Part shown: one piece after another, positions 46,531 to 59,248 of the stretch
Layout: the number at the start of each line of letters is the position of its first letter
How positions within the stretch are numbered: position 1 is the stretch's first letter
Source: Apostichopus japonicus
Lineage: Eukaryota > Echinodermata > Holothuroidea > Aspidochirotida > Stichopodidae
Direction of reading: 5' to 3'
Length of the DNA stretch: 64,000 nt
Assembly (NCBI RefSeq): GCF_037975245.1
Contig: NC_092582.1
Span: 26,538,077-26,602,076 of the forward strand
Notes under the pieces: generated by a model
What the model saw: only the letters and a program-made list of their open reading frames with translations
Databases searched by the model: none
Told to the model about the DNA's origin: nothing
Translations under genes and position numbers: made by a program

Positions 46531-47035
46531 AGTACGACAATCTAACGGAGCAGAGACAAGTTAGACGATGAAGATGATGAAATAACGATGGGTTTACTTC
46601 CTGATGTTAACAGCGAAAACGTTCTTCTGATGGATAACGGTGATAACAACAATCTCTTTTCCTTAATCTGGGCTTTTAGTCTTATCCTTTAGGCTTTTTG
46701 CGATTTCTAGCAAGGAGAGCCAAATTTCTACCAAACTTATCTATAATTGTGGCTGTAGAATTCTTTGAAGTTGCACAAAACAAGCAGAAATGACACCGTT
46801 ATTCAGACGATGCTGTGCAATTCTGGTTCGATTGTGATATAGGCCTCGGCTACATACAAGCCACAAAGAGCTTAGTTTCTCTTAAAATCATAAAATATAT
46901 ATATGTATTTATAAAATATAAATCAAACTAGAGCGTACGTCAAGAAAATATCCAAAAAGCCAACCTTAGCGCGGTTATGTGCTTTCAGTTAAGACTTATA
47001 CAAGTCGATGGTAAGTACATGAAGGAACATAACAG

Positions 47036-47485
47036 TTCTGATATCTCCTAATCCTGATCTCATCTAATCCTGATATCTCCTAATCCTGTTATATACTAAT
47101 CCTGAAAGGCTATCTCCTAATCATGATATCCCCTAAACCCGGGCCATATCTCCTAATCCTGATATCTCCTAAACCCGATATCTCCTTAACCCGATATCTC
47201 CTAATCCTGATATCTCCTAATCCTGATATCTCCTAATCATAATATCCCCTAAACCTGATATATGCTAATCATGAGTTCTCCTCATCCTGATATATCCTAA
47301 TCCTGATATCTCCTAATCACGATATCTCCTAAACCCGATATCTCCTAAACCCGATATCTCCTAAACCCGATATCTCATAATCCTGATATCTCCTAATCCT
47401 GATAGGCTATCTCCTAACCCCCATATCTCCTAAACCCGATATATCCTAAACCCGATATCTCCTAATCCTGATAGCTCCTAATGGC
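47036..47485. repeat. ~16-bp minisatellite (GATATCTCCTAATCCT)
   Basis: About 27 copies alternate between GATATCTCCTAATCCT and GATATCTCCTAAACCC. Each unit contains the EcoRV-type palindrome GATATC. Two interruptions carry an inserted AGGCT. Confidence 0.93.
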
Positions 47486-47644
47486 GCAATACTTATATGT
47501 CGCTATATTTGAGACACAAAATTGCAAACTAGTATTTCGTATTAGTAAGGACGGCCGTTCTGTATCCGATACTTGAGGATCAAACTGGCGATCGAATAAT
47601 TACAGACATGCACGATATCCTGTATCACACATTATTCATCGTTA

Positions 47645-48500
47645 TAACCATTAGGGTATACATAGTCGTTGCTCAAAGTATACACAGTTATAGCATGTGA
47701 CATACATAGAATAGAGTATATACATAGTTATAGCATATGACATACATGGTTATAGAATAGAGTATATACATAGGTATAGCATATGACATACATGGTTATA
47801 GAATAGAGTATATAATTATATCATATGACATACATGGTTATAGAATAGAGTATATACATAGGTATAGCATATGACATACATGGTTATAGAATAGAGTATA
47901 TAATTATATCATATGACATACATGGTTATAGAATAGAGTATATACCTAGTTATAGCATATGACATACATGGTTATAGAATAGAGTATATATAATTATATC
48001 ATATGACATACATGGTTATAGAATAGAGTATATACTTAGTTATAGCATATGACATACATGGTTATAGAATAGAGTATATATAATTATATCATATGACATA
48101 CATGGTTATAGAATAGAGTATATACATAGGTATAGCATATGACATACATGGTTATAGAATAGAGTATATATAATTATATCATATGACATACATGGTTATA
48201 GAATAGAGTATATACATAATTATATCATATGACATACATGGTTATAGAATAGAGTATATACATAGTTATAGCATATGACATACATGGTTATAGAATATAG
48301 TATATATAGTTATATCATATGACATACATGGTTATAGAATAGAGTATATACGTAGTCATAGTCTAGGGTATAATCAGTTATAGCATAGAGCATATACATA
48401 GTTATAGCCTAGGGTATATACAGTTATAGCATAGAGTTTATACGTAGTTATAGTCTAGGGTATACTCAGTAATAGCATAGAGTTTATACATAGTATTAAC
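47645..48500. repeat. 46-bp repeat with ~93-bp higher-order units
   Basis: Units share CATACATGGTTATAGAATAG and then alternate between TATACATAGGTATAGCATAT and TATATAATTATATCATAT types. From 47760 to 48340 the two types largely alternate, giving a two-monomer higher-order period. The edges decay into simpler GTTATAGCATAGAG repeats. Confidence 0.9.
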
Positions 48501-49640
48501 CTAAGGTAGGGCCATACCGTATCATGAGTGCTGTTCTATTGTAATCGTCTGTTACTAGATCGAAAGATCAATATCATCCTTCCTCAGTCTTGTTATTAAA
48601 GTTAATCAAGGTTTCTGTGAGTGACGTCTGTTATGGCGTCACGAGAAACGTGACTATGAGAAGTTAATTATATTAACTTGTCGTAAACCTTGTAATTTTA
48701 GTTAACACGCAAGACCAGATACAATTCAGCAAAATATTATCATTAACCTTAACCGTGTTCTCTCTCTTCTGCATGCTTGTAAATATTCTTTCTACACGAA
48801 ATTTCAAGTGTTTTTGTTGTCAGAACCATCGCGGAATGCTTACTTCGATTCGACCTTTTCTGTCAATTTTAGGAATAAATTCTAAAGATGTTTTTGTCTT
48901 ACATTGGAGTGATTAATTTATAGGAGAGAGATTTTAGTCTATATGACTTGTGTGTTGTGAAACTGTGTTAATGTATGAAATCCTAAGACTAGGTTAATGT
49001 AATAGCTTCATGGTCAATGTCAACAAATAAACGTATTGGCTAGTTTTAATCCTGGTGCAGCAAGGCCGTTTAAATCAAAGGCACAGCTGGCGCCTTGCAA
49101 TACATATCTTTAAGTTATTACGAGATGGCATTGTCGGTGTTAAGTTGCTCAACAAACAAATCGAGTTTTTATGTGATTAGCTTTCAATGGCCCTGGGGAA
49201 ATCTGCCATTGCAGTTTTATAATCAACCATAATCAAATCACATATAAACACTACGCAAAGGGCAAACACAGCTTCAACGAACGAACTCATTTGCGTGTCA
49301 CCGTTTTGAAGTTTAAAAACTTAAATGGCGACTCATGGCACAAAAGTAGTTTAAAAATGTTCTTAAAAACACTGCTAAACGCTAGGCAACATTCTTTACC
49401 ACTTTCCTTTTCTGAGAAAGGGCCCTTTAAATATCTTCGGCCCTGATGTTTTTATGCAAAGTAGGCTAGGTTATGTAAATCCACTATGAAAGTGTGGTAG
49501 GCTCAAGGCTCAGGAGTTGAGTACTGACGTTTGCTTTGAACAGTAAGATACTTGTGAAGAATTTAGACACCTGTCATATGCATTAATGTAATGGAATAAC
49601 AATAGAATTTCTGGTTATGTGTCTTTGATTCTAACGAGAG
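48501..49640. other. No supported gene
   Basis: AT-rich unique sequence between two arrays. I see no exon, transposon end or RNA gene here. Confidence 0.45.
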
Positions 49641-49659
49641 AATGCAACGATGTAAGCAC

Positions 49660-50345
49660 CACGTACCGCTACACCATCCCTATGGTGGAAGACGACCAAC
49701 ACTGTGGTGTAAGAGCACCAGCACTATAAATGTTGTAACTGCACCATCACTATGGTGGAAGACGGCCAATACTGTGGTGTAAGAGCACCAACACTATATA
49801 TGTTGTAACTGCACCATCACTATGATGTAAGACGGCCAATACTGTGGTGTAAGAGCACCAACACTATATATGTTGTAACTACACCATCCCTATGGTGGAA
49901 GACGGCCAATACTGTGGTGTCAAAGCACCAACACTATATATGTTGTAACTGCACCATCACTATGATGTAAGACGGCCAACACTGTGGTGTAAGAGCACCG
50001 ACACTATATATGTTGTAACTACACCATCCCTATGGTTTAAGACGGCCAACACTGTGGTGTAAGAGCACCAACACTATATATGTTGTAACTACACCATCCC
50101 TATGGTGGAAGACGGCCAACACTGTGGTTTAAGAGCACCAACACAATATATGTTGTAACTACACCATCACTATGGTGTAAGAAGGCCAACACTGTGGTGT
50201 AAGAGCACCAACACTATATATGTTGTAACTACACCATTACTATGGTGTAAGACGGCCAACACTGTGATGTAAGAGCACCAACACTATATATGTTGTAACT
50301 GCACCATCACTATGGTGTAAGAGGGCCAACACTGTTGTGTAAGAG
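49660..50345. repeat. 70-bp tandem array with internal palindromes, about ten units
   Basis: GCACCATCACTATGGTG-type phrases start at 49741, 49811, 49881 and 49951, giving a 70-bp period. Each unit contains CACCATCACTATGGTG, a 6-bp stem with a 4-base loop, plus AACACTATATATGTT, a second imperfect palindrome, and a shared GACGGCCAACACTGTGGTGT. Most units differ by a few substitutions; some (ATGATGTAAG) break the first stem. Confidence 0.94.
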
Positions 50346-53300
50346 CTCGATAAAATTATTTATCGCAACCGAACTTTTAAACTATGGAAATTTATATCTG
50401 GCAACATTAGTCAGTGACATCATAATGTCGATCAAGTTGGAAATGTGTTTGTTTTGGTCTATAATGTGAAGGGTTGTCCACAGGGAGAATAACAAGCATA
50501 CTTAAATCGCACTTTATGTTACGAAACCTTGAATTAAGAGTACGTTGACCGCTCAGCAAACACTTCAAAGTTGCCACATTTTGTAGACGCATAAACAAAA
50601 AGATGATATAAGAAAGGTAAAGGTTTTCACGAACATCTGCCAGGTTGGCGTCACCGCCCATTTAAACCCGGAAATAATGACTAACCTTCAATAAAATCAT
50701 TTTTATAGAGTTAGGAACAAGATTTCCGAAAACGGGATTTTCAAATATAGTGTGGATATTACGTCTTCCCTGTAAGCAACGAGCTCTATGCTGTAAGCGA
50801 AGCAGCCTGACGACGGAATATGCAACTAATTGTTGCATTAAATACGATTGCTGGAGTGTTTTTTTTGGGGGGGGGGGGCGTGGGGCGTTGGGGGTGGGGG
50901 TGGTGGAGGCGGAGGGTTGAAGTAGGTTTATATCTTTTAGATACTTAACAAACACTGTTATGTGTCAATGCTGTTCGTATGAAGGTCAAATAACATGTGT
51001 TGAGTTTATAGAAATTTATAAAGATAATGAATTAACATTGACGTTAAGGCCTGCATTGAAGATCCGACGGCTTCAATAATTTCGCTTAGAAGCAGTTTTC
51101 CAGAGACGTTTATGTATTTACTTATTATATTAGGTAAAACATCGTAAAACTCGGACAAGCTGCAGGAGCATTGCAAGGACTGACACCAAGGTCTACGGAC
51201 ACCTATGAACAAAATTATCCTAACTACTCTAATAGGCATTATAAATCATGAAAATAGCTGCAACTCCCATTAAATTCCATTAAGGATGGACCATTTTACA
51301 AGTCTTTTCTTAATTCTAGTTTTATTCATGAATAAACATTACCTATAATTATGCACATTGTTGATGTAAAGGAAGTGACCCCAAATTTTCTATTTTGTTA
51401 TTCCTTTATTTTTAACAATCTTCGTTTCAAGGAAACTGAACACAGGTTTGTGGCCTAAGGCATTTTGGACATATTTTATTGTCTTCTTTGAAAAGAGGAA
51501 CATCACATTATTCATGTGATATATGTGGGCCTGTACAATTAGGGGTTAACTTATTAGGGCCTAAAATAAAATAAAAAATTGATGAGTGTAACACTTTACG
51601 TCATAGTTTGCACATATTTAATGAGTTTACCAGATTATTCGAAAACTTCAAATGTGTATATCTGGTAAAGCCTGGCTAAAGTCATTCCTGCATGTCGTAT
51701 GTATTGCCCCTAATGGAAGTTTACTAAAAGCAGATAAAACTGGTCAAAACTGATCTCCTAGTGCTTCTGAGGGTCGCCGGGAAGGTGAAAATAAAAAAAT
51801 GTTCCCTATTGGACAGCTTATTCTATTTCTTTAGCTTCTTGTTTGCCAGCGTATAGTAAAGCTATGTTTAGATGGCTAACGATAATAAAAGGTGCTGCTT
51901 CCCTTTCTGATAATTACACATCGAATGAGGGGCCGTTTTGCTCATTCGTTTGGGCTGACGATGATCAGTATCATATGTAAACAAAATTAATTCCAGAACA
52001 TAGGAAATCATATTGCATAATAGAAAACAATGCGAAATTGAGCAATGAGAATCCTAAGAATTTGGCAAAAACGCCAATAAAGTCAATTAGTTGGAAACTC
52101 TGCCCTAGTGACATAATTATGATAAGACACCATTATAATATCTAGAGGAGGGTAAAACATCTCGGTCACAACAAACAAAGGCCTATAAGCAAAGGACAGA
52201 AATGAATGTGTACTCATTCCCTAGTTCGTTTAAACTTGGTTTTTATTTGATACCGACAAACATTGCACTAATGAGTCCGAGTAAGGGCCAGAAGTATTAT
52301 TAGGGGTCCTAAGAAATTAAACAGAAACTTAAAATAAATCTAAAACCAAACAGATCGTTTGGGAATATGTTAATTGTTATCATATATATGTTCCAATGGA
52401 CGCACAATGTATATACCAAAGAGGTAACAGGGACCGAATGTTCCTGGCACAACAAACATATAGGCTTTAACAATTGGCTTTAACAATTGGCTTTAACAAA
52501 AGGCTTTAACACGACAAAACAATATACAGCTGTAGGGCACTTAAAGTGTCCTTACACGGCAGGTTCCCTCCTCAACAGTAAGCCATTTATATGTATATGT
52601 AGTTACTACCGTGATGTCTATAGCACTGAGATATTGGTCCCTCGTGCGCGATTGCTCCTGCAGTTTTAGATACCAATAATGCAGATCACTTTCTGTGAAA
52701 CTAAAAACAACATTTCGGGGCATTGCAAAATATTTATGAATAAACTTGGACGACTAATTGAAATATATCTATATAACTTTCTCAGGGTCAGATACATGCT
52801 GTGATTCTAACATGAAAACCATTTTATCTCCGCGGTACCAAGACAAAGTAATAGCTGGGAATAGAATTTTCTTTGTTCGAATCACACATAGCTAATTATT
52901 ACTCCTAATTTAACCTCTATTCATTTCATCAGGTTGTTGTTATGACAACCCTGACATGTTGTAGCTGTCGGCGTAAGGAGTAGGCTACCTGTAAACATTT
53001 CCACTTACTTGCTTAATTTTGAGTTTCAAGTTTGAAATTTAATTTAGGATTTTCCAGCTGACAAATTTTCAAGTGTTCATAATGGTTGCTCGGTTTGTAT
53101 GCTAAACAGTATGTTCGAGTCATCGGGGTTATGACGTCATGTGGTCTCTCCCCATAGTATTTATCAGACATTATGCACATAGTTCTTGGATGAAAATAAC
53201 GATAACGCAATTTGTTATTTTATTCCGTTCGTATCTCTGCCCTTTCTTTGGTTCTATAATCATTCTCTTTCCTAACACTTCCTAATTCAACAGGTGTCAT

Positions 53301-54335
53301 ATCATGATTATTCCAAAACACCAAACGTGTAGGATGACAGGTTTTGGGTGCACATAACATGTCGCCAGTTTATAAGGAGATGAGATAAACTTTGTCAGTT
53401 GTTTCAAAGATCCCATTATACGGTGGTAACAGTTGCTATGGCGACGTATATCGTCAGTCATCAGCAAAGTGTCGAACATAGCAGTCTTCTACACTTAGTG
53501 CCAGAAGGAGAAAGCTAGTGCTCTCGAAATACGTATTGGGAAATTGAAAAAAAAAGGGAGTAGATAAAGCCGCAAACCGCCTTGAAAAGAGACATTATTT
53601 CCGTCGGCAGCTGAAATTTTGTTGAACGGGACGGGACCTGCCTATCGCTGAATATCATAACTAAGGACAGAGTGCGATAATTGCTTTCATACACTTTTCT
53701 TCTTTCGAATATAGCTTCAACGTGGGCTGTAAAAAGAGTATTAAAATATAGTCTTTGAAATGCTAACTTGTTTGCATGCCTCTATTGGATACAAACATAT
53801 TTACAAGTAAAAAAAAAAAAAAAAAAAAGTACGGTATATAGTTTGGTAAAATAGTATACAAGAAAAGAGAAGTTAGTTATCGAACGTTTGTTTTCGAAAA
53901 CTAATGTCTTAAAGTCTGACTCTTACTAACAGAAATGTCACGCCAAATCCTTAATACGTGACAAACTAGTTTTCTTGTGATTATTGACAAAACAATGTTC
54001 AAGAAAAAACAAGGTAGGAAAGATGGCTAAGACATATAAAAGACTGAATAACCAATTAACCTATTTACTAAAACAAAACGGTTGATGGATGGTGTCTGCA
54101 TGTCAGAGTTAATCGGCCATAAATCTTAATGTGTAGCGTTCTTACAATTAACAAGTTTTCAAGGTAGTGTTTAGAGGCCATCAGTTTTGACTAAAACAGT
54201 AAAATATATTGTAAACATCGTCATGATATATTGTCTTACCGCTACCGAGATACTGGCAGTGGAAATCGGCTTTGTTTTACCATAAGGATATATTTAAATG
54301 ATATAATTCAATCATTCTATAGTTGCAGAAGGGCA
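50346..54335. other. No confident gene; one G-rich tract and small repeats
   Basis: A T/G-rich tract at 50861-50918 has many G runs. A 17-bp repeat (GGCTTTAACAATT) occurs four times at 52463-52512. A poly-A of about 22 sits at 53808-53828. The minus-strand open frame 51006-51239 contains a possible coding remnant discussed in the findings. Nothing else is recognisable. Confidence 0.45.
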
Positions 54336-54720
54336 GCGTGAACTAAATAGAACATGTGAACAATGAATGTGGGCACGTGAACTAAATAAAACATGTGAAC
54401 CAATGAATGTGGGCACGTGAACTTAGTAGAACATGTGAACAATGAATGTGGGCACGTGAACTAAATAGAACATGTGAACAATGAATGTGGGCACGTGAAC
54501 TAAATAGAACATGTGAACAATGAATGTGGGCACGTGAACTAAATAGAACATGTGAACAATGAATGTGGGCACGTGAACTAAATAGAACATGTGTACAATA
54601 AATGTGGGCACGTGAACTAAATAGAACATGTGTACAATAAATGTGGGCATGTGAACAATAAATGTTGGCATGTGAACAATGAATGTGGGCATGTGAACAA
54701 TGCGTGTGGGCATGTGACTT
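54336..54720. repeat. 39-bp minisatellite, about eight units plus short 24-bp units
   Basis: GAACATGTGAACAATGAATG followed by TGGGCACGTGAACTAAATA makes a 39-bp unit, a multiple of three, so minus-strand frames stay open as a 13-residue repeat. At the right end three shorter units lack the CTAAATAGAACATGTG part. CACGTG (E-box core) and CATGTG occur in every unit. Confidence 0.93.
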
Positions 54721-54994
54721 AAAGAACAATGAACATTGTGTATTATGCATTCCGATTCTGAAGAACGATATTAAAGGAACATTTTGAACACTGATAATAA
54801 AAAAAAAACTTTTGAAAATGATCATCTATTATATCACATCTATGAACAAAGTATGAACTTCAATTTTTGTTATCAAGAAAAGGATTTATAGAAGTCAATA
54901 CAAATCGACAGGATGTGTAGAATATGTTCCTCTTTCCAACTCTTACAAATAAATAAATGAATACCCTGGGGCCATCAAACACCACTTCTCGGCC

Positions 54995-55286
54995 CAGGTG
55001 CGTAGCGAGGAATTTGCAAAGGGAGGGCGAACCTGTAGGCAAATTATCAGAGCCGTAGATTCGGCATTGGAAACCATCTAATCCATGAGTTGGCGCGAAG
55101 CGTACAAGAAAATTGTGGCCGAAAATGCCTCCCAGATCGCTGGAAATGGCACTTCCCAGGCCTTGCAAGTTTCATCTCAGCATTTTCTATTTGAAATTAC
55201 TAGCGATATCATAAAAACGTTTAAAAAAATGCTCAAAGGGGGAGGGGGGCGCCCCAATCGCCCCCCCCCCCTTGGCTACGCGTCTG
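54995..55286. mobile_element. hAT MITE with 8-bp target duplication TCTCGGCC
   Basis: The left end reads CAGGTGCGTAGCGAGGAA and the right end, reverse-complemented, CAGACGCGTAGCCAAGG. TCTCGGCC flanks both sides exactly (54987-54994 and 55287-55294). The interior shares GTTGGCGCGAAGCGTACAAG-like and GGAAATGGCACTTCCC phrases with the family at 6.9 and 14.2 kb, and has a G run and C run at its right end. The 108-codon open frame inside is not a gene. Confidence 0.92.
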
Positions 55287-55299
55287 TCTCGGCCTCTAT

Positions 55300-56290
55300 A
55301 GAGGCTGATTATAACCAGAATTACAAATATTTCAGATGGCATTTCTTTCTTCAACAAACTTCACTCTGTTCCGCTAAACACCATTTTACTGTCTGCTCAC
55401 ATTTAGTTTGAAGTTTTAGTTTCAATACCCCCCCACCCCCCCACCCCTCCCATCCTCCATTTAATTTATTAAAGACAAGAATGATAAAGTCAATGTTTAA
55501 ACCCACAGTGATTTATTTCTTTGTTAGGTTTAAGACAAAGAGTTTATCAAACATGATTGGGACTACGAGATCTTTCAATGATGTCAGAATTAGAAATTTT
55601 AATTAAAATTTTATAATTTTCTTTTAATTTCTCAAGGTGCCAGTAAAAAGATAATTAATTTTAGCCACATTGGCGACACAGCTCGCACTGTTGGATATAA
55701 GTTTGAATGAGCAAATGGCTGTAACACCGAGAACTATACACGATATACACGTTATGATCGCAGAACTATATACAGTGATACGCACGTAATGATCGCAGAA
55801 CTCTATACAGTGATACCATGATAGGATGTATGTAGGATAGGATATATATATAGACTCACATATTGCATAAGATAACTCAGCAGACATGCTTACCCGCTTT
55901 GAGTGGTTCATTTGATGAAATACTTATACATTTCAGTCTGATTTTCACAGTATTTCAAACACCTTTTTCCAAACACAAATAAGTCATATGAAAATCATGA
56001 AAACAAGATTCTAGTATTTTCTTTTTATATTTAACTTTTATTAAAAAAAAATACCGCTGAAGGCTATTATATGTAGATCTGTGGGTATAGATGAAGTGTG
56101 AAACCATGTGCAGAATGATAATTATCAGGGGAATATCCGTTATTTGTAGAAAGCTTAGATAAGCGTCGAAAGAGCACTCTGGACAAAACTACGGAGATAA
56201 AGATTGTAGAATACATCTATAGATATAAGATTACCTTAAAGGTCATCTCAGTAGGAACGACTGACCTCCTTAATAACAACCTCACGCATT
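55300..56290. other. No supported gene
   Basis: Contains a C-rich tract at 55427-55455 and a small duplication of ATACACGTTATGATCGCAGA (about 55744 and 55782). No exon is recognisable. Confidence 0.45.
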
Positions 56291-56396
56291 AAGCAAGATT
56301 TGGACTCAACTGTAAGAGTAAGGCTAAGGAATATGGAACGCCGAAAGGACAAAACTGATGATGAGAATATAAATTTATATGGTTACAAAGTCATTT

Positions 56397-56510
56397 TGTA
56401 CGATAACATATTGATTATATACGATAATATACTGATTGTATACGATAATATACTGATTATATACGATAATATACTGATTAAATACGATAATATACAGAAA
56501 CTACACGATG
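56397..56510. repeat. 21-bp tandem repeat, five copies
   Basis: ACGATAATATACTGATTATAT recurs with slight variation; 21 bp is a multiple of three, so the plus-strand frame remains open across it (a seven-residue YDNILII-type repeat). No gene context supports translation. Confidence 0.88.
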
Positions 56511-57889
56511 ATAAAAATAATCTACATGATTATAATAACAAAGGGAGGGGAAGGGGGCACTTTAAATTAAAAATGATTCCATCTTCCTTCCACACAAGTA
56601 TAAGTCTGAAATATAAACACGCCATCGTTATTATCGGGGGGTGGGGTGGAGTGGGTGGAGTGTGGGGGGGGAGATGGAATCGGAGCGAGCAGTGAAATAA
56701 AGGATTGAAGAAGTATGAAACAAACGTGTAGATTAAAATTCCCCTTTAGAATGCAGGAAATACAAGAAAAAATAACTAACGATAACAGAAGGAAGATCAC
56801 TAGATGATTTATGAATATGCATGAAAGGCTAGGTGATCACTCGATCATTTATGAATATGCATGTAGGCTAGGTGATATTGATCAAGAGAAACAACTCAAC
56901 ACAAAATACAGTGTTAACTGGATTTGTGTCAACCACGTGAGTGCTTCACTTTAAATGTTTTTCAACCCAAATCAACTTCAGATATTAAAGTGTTTCAATA
57001 TTCAAAATCGAGGGAATAAACAATCGTGCTCTCTCGTCGTCTCCTACAAAGGAGGCACGGAAGGGTAACATGGGCACCGGAAGTCAAACTTTGACACGAA
57101 CAGTCCAAAGGGGACACACGAATGGTTCAGATAGGTGGGAGGGTGCTCAAACGGCTCTAGAGGAGACGGATAGTGTAAAATGGACATGAACTGTACAAAA
57201 GAATGCAAGCAACAGGAGGGTGGGGGGGGGGGGACACCGACGAGGCAAAAAGGGTCACTAACAGTTCAGAGGGAACACGAATAGTCAAAGGAGAGGGCAT
57301 CAATGGTTTTACAATTGCAATATACGGTCAAACGCACATAACACAGGACTTGCAACCTTACAGCTTACTGAAGTATGCACGCATGTTCCGGGATTTACAA
57401 GGTCTTGGTCCAATTATAATTGTGTTAAATAAACACTCGTTGCACAGAATATCCCATCTGCAGTAATTATGCACAAATCTTTAAATTGGATGCCAATTGA
57501 AACCAATATATGCGGTCTCCTGCTGCCCGGTGCCTCTATAATAAAAGGCTGCCTGTCCATTATACCTTGAATCTGGACCAAGATTTCGCTAATATAATTA
57601 CACAGATCTGGAATAGGTCTCACTCGGTTTTATTTTTATAAGTAAATTCGCTCTGACGGCCTTATATACCATATATTAAGTTACCAAATAGACTGAAACA
57701 AGTAGCAAATAAAATCTCTACTCTCCCTTGTGAACAAATTCTTGAGACATTTGGTTGGTAAATTGTTCCTTTATGTGAGAAAATTAAAGATTATCACTAC
57801 CGGCCCAAAATCATGTGAGTATCATATACTGCCCCACCCCCCCCCCACATTTAGAAACATTTGCCACCTCATAGAAGCATATTGCCAGC
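56511..57889. other. No supported gene
   Basis: G-rich tracts occur at 56635-56672 and 57212-57233. A ~40-bp phrase around GGCTAGGTGATCACTCGATC is duplicated near 56790-56875. No recognisable domain in the open frames. Confidence 0.45.
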
Positions 57890-58310
57890 CTAGTATTATT
57901 GGCATTTCATTCCCACCCTGGTTCTATGACAATTTATGTGCCACACTGGCTCTATTAATTGCCACTCTGGTTCTATGACAATGTATGTGCCACACTGGTT
58001 CTATTAATTGCCACCCTGGTTCTATTAATTGCCACCCTGGTTCTATAACAATGTATGTGCCACCCTGGTTCTATTAATTGCCACCCTGGTTCTTATAACA
58101 ATGTATATGCCACCCTGGTTCTATTAATTGCCACCCTGGTTCTATACAATTTATGAGCCACCCTTGTTCTATTGTTTGCCACCCTGGTTCTATTTAGTGC
58201 CACCCTGGTTCTATTTAGTGCCACCCTGGTTCTATAATAATTTATGTGCCACCCTGGTTATTTTTAATGCCACCCTGGTTCTATAACAATTTAGTGCCAC
58301 CATGAAGTTC
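57890..58310. repeat. GCCACCCTGGTTCTAT repeat, ~21-40-bp spacing
   Basis: GCCACCCTGGTTCTAT occurs about 15 times, alternately followed by TAATT or by AACAATGTATGT, so two unit lengths are interleaved. Confidence 0.92.
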
Positions 58311-59244
58311 GGAACACTTACGGGGGTATTGATTATGTTATATTTGGTATGGTGGCAACACAGGCCACCTTTAACTACGATTTAGTACAGGCAGTTACAG
58401 CAGCCATACATCTATATGGCCAGATTACACGTAACTGAATGTGCACTAAGTGTGTTAATGTCATTCTCATAGTACGAAATATTTTCATCTTCGCAAGTGA
58501 TTTTTACACACCAAAAAATTTACGTTTCGTAATAACTGTCTTGACTGATTACTTATGCCTGTATGATTAAAACACATACAACTCATTAATAATCAAACGA
58601 TTGGATAGATCGATCAATAAATATGAACCAACCAACCAACAGACAAAGCCAGCCACTTCTGAAATGGCGAGTTCTTTTGACCTTCGATATCCTTTGAAAT
58701 TACCTTCTCATGAATGATTTCATCTCTACTGGGAGATTCACATTGACTTCAGTGCGGGACGAGTGTGTTCCTGGAACAAGAAGAAGTTCAATTGAATCAT
58801 TCGTGATTCATATCAATCAATGGTAAATCGATTGTTTATTTTGCATCGAAGTCAAAGGTCTGGAGAATTTCAGCAAATAAAAAATGTTTATTAAACAAGC
58901 AATCTCAATCTAAGTGACGGATTGGGTTACCTTGTCAAGACTGCACGACTGGTTATCAAAATGCTTAGTCTACTCGAGGAATCATTAATTTTTTAATTTG
59001 TAAAAAGAGGAAAAAATTGTAAGCATTCTGATATTTCTGAAGAACATTTAACTATATGGTCATATTCGTTCATGTACTAGTCGCCTCGTGATAGATGAAG
59101 ATGTCACAGATTGAATTAAAAATTAAACGGGAGGACATACCACAATTGTACAATTATAAATGAAATTAATTAAATTTAAATCAAACTTCAATGTTAGTAC
59201 ATGTTCTGTACATATACTGAATTTCACTTATCACAAAGAACAAC
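58311..59244. other. No supported gene
   Basis: AT-rich sequence between the GCCACCCTGG repeat and the 52-bp array. I see nothing in it. Confidence 0.45.
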
Positions 59245-59248
59245 ATAT

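Noticed and set aside
54382-54825. 147-codon minus-strand frame with 13-residue repeats
   Set aside because: Direct product of the 39-bp minisatellite; overlapping frames are also open.
55085-55411. 108-codon plus-strand frame
   Set aside because: Lies across the hAT MITE at 54995-55286 and its C-run; not conserved as a protein between the three family copies.
57414-57720. Possible LINE reverse-transcriptase tail
   Set aside because: Some phrases looked vaguely retrotransposon-like in translation, but no conserved RT or endonuclease motif could be found and stops interrupt every frame.
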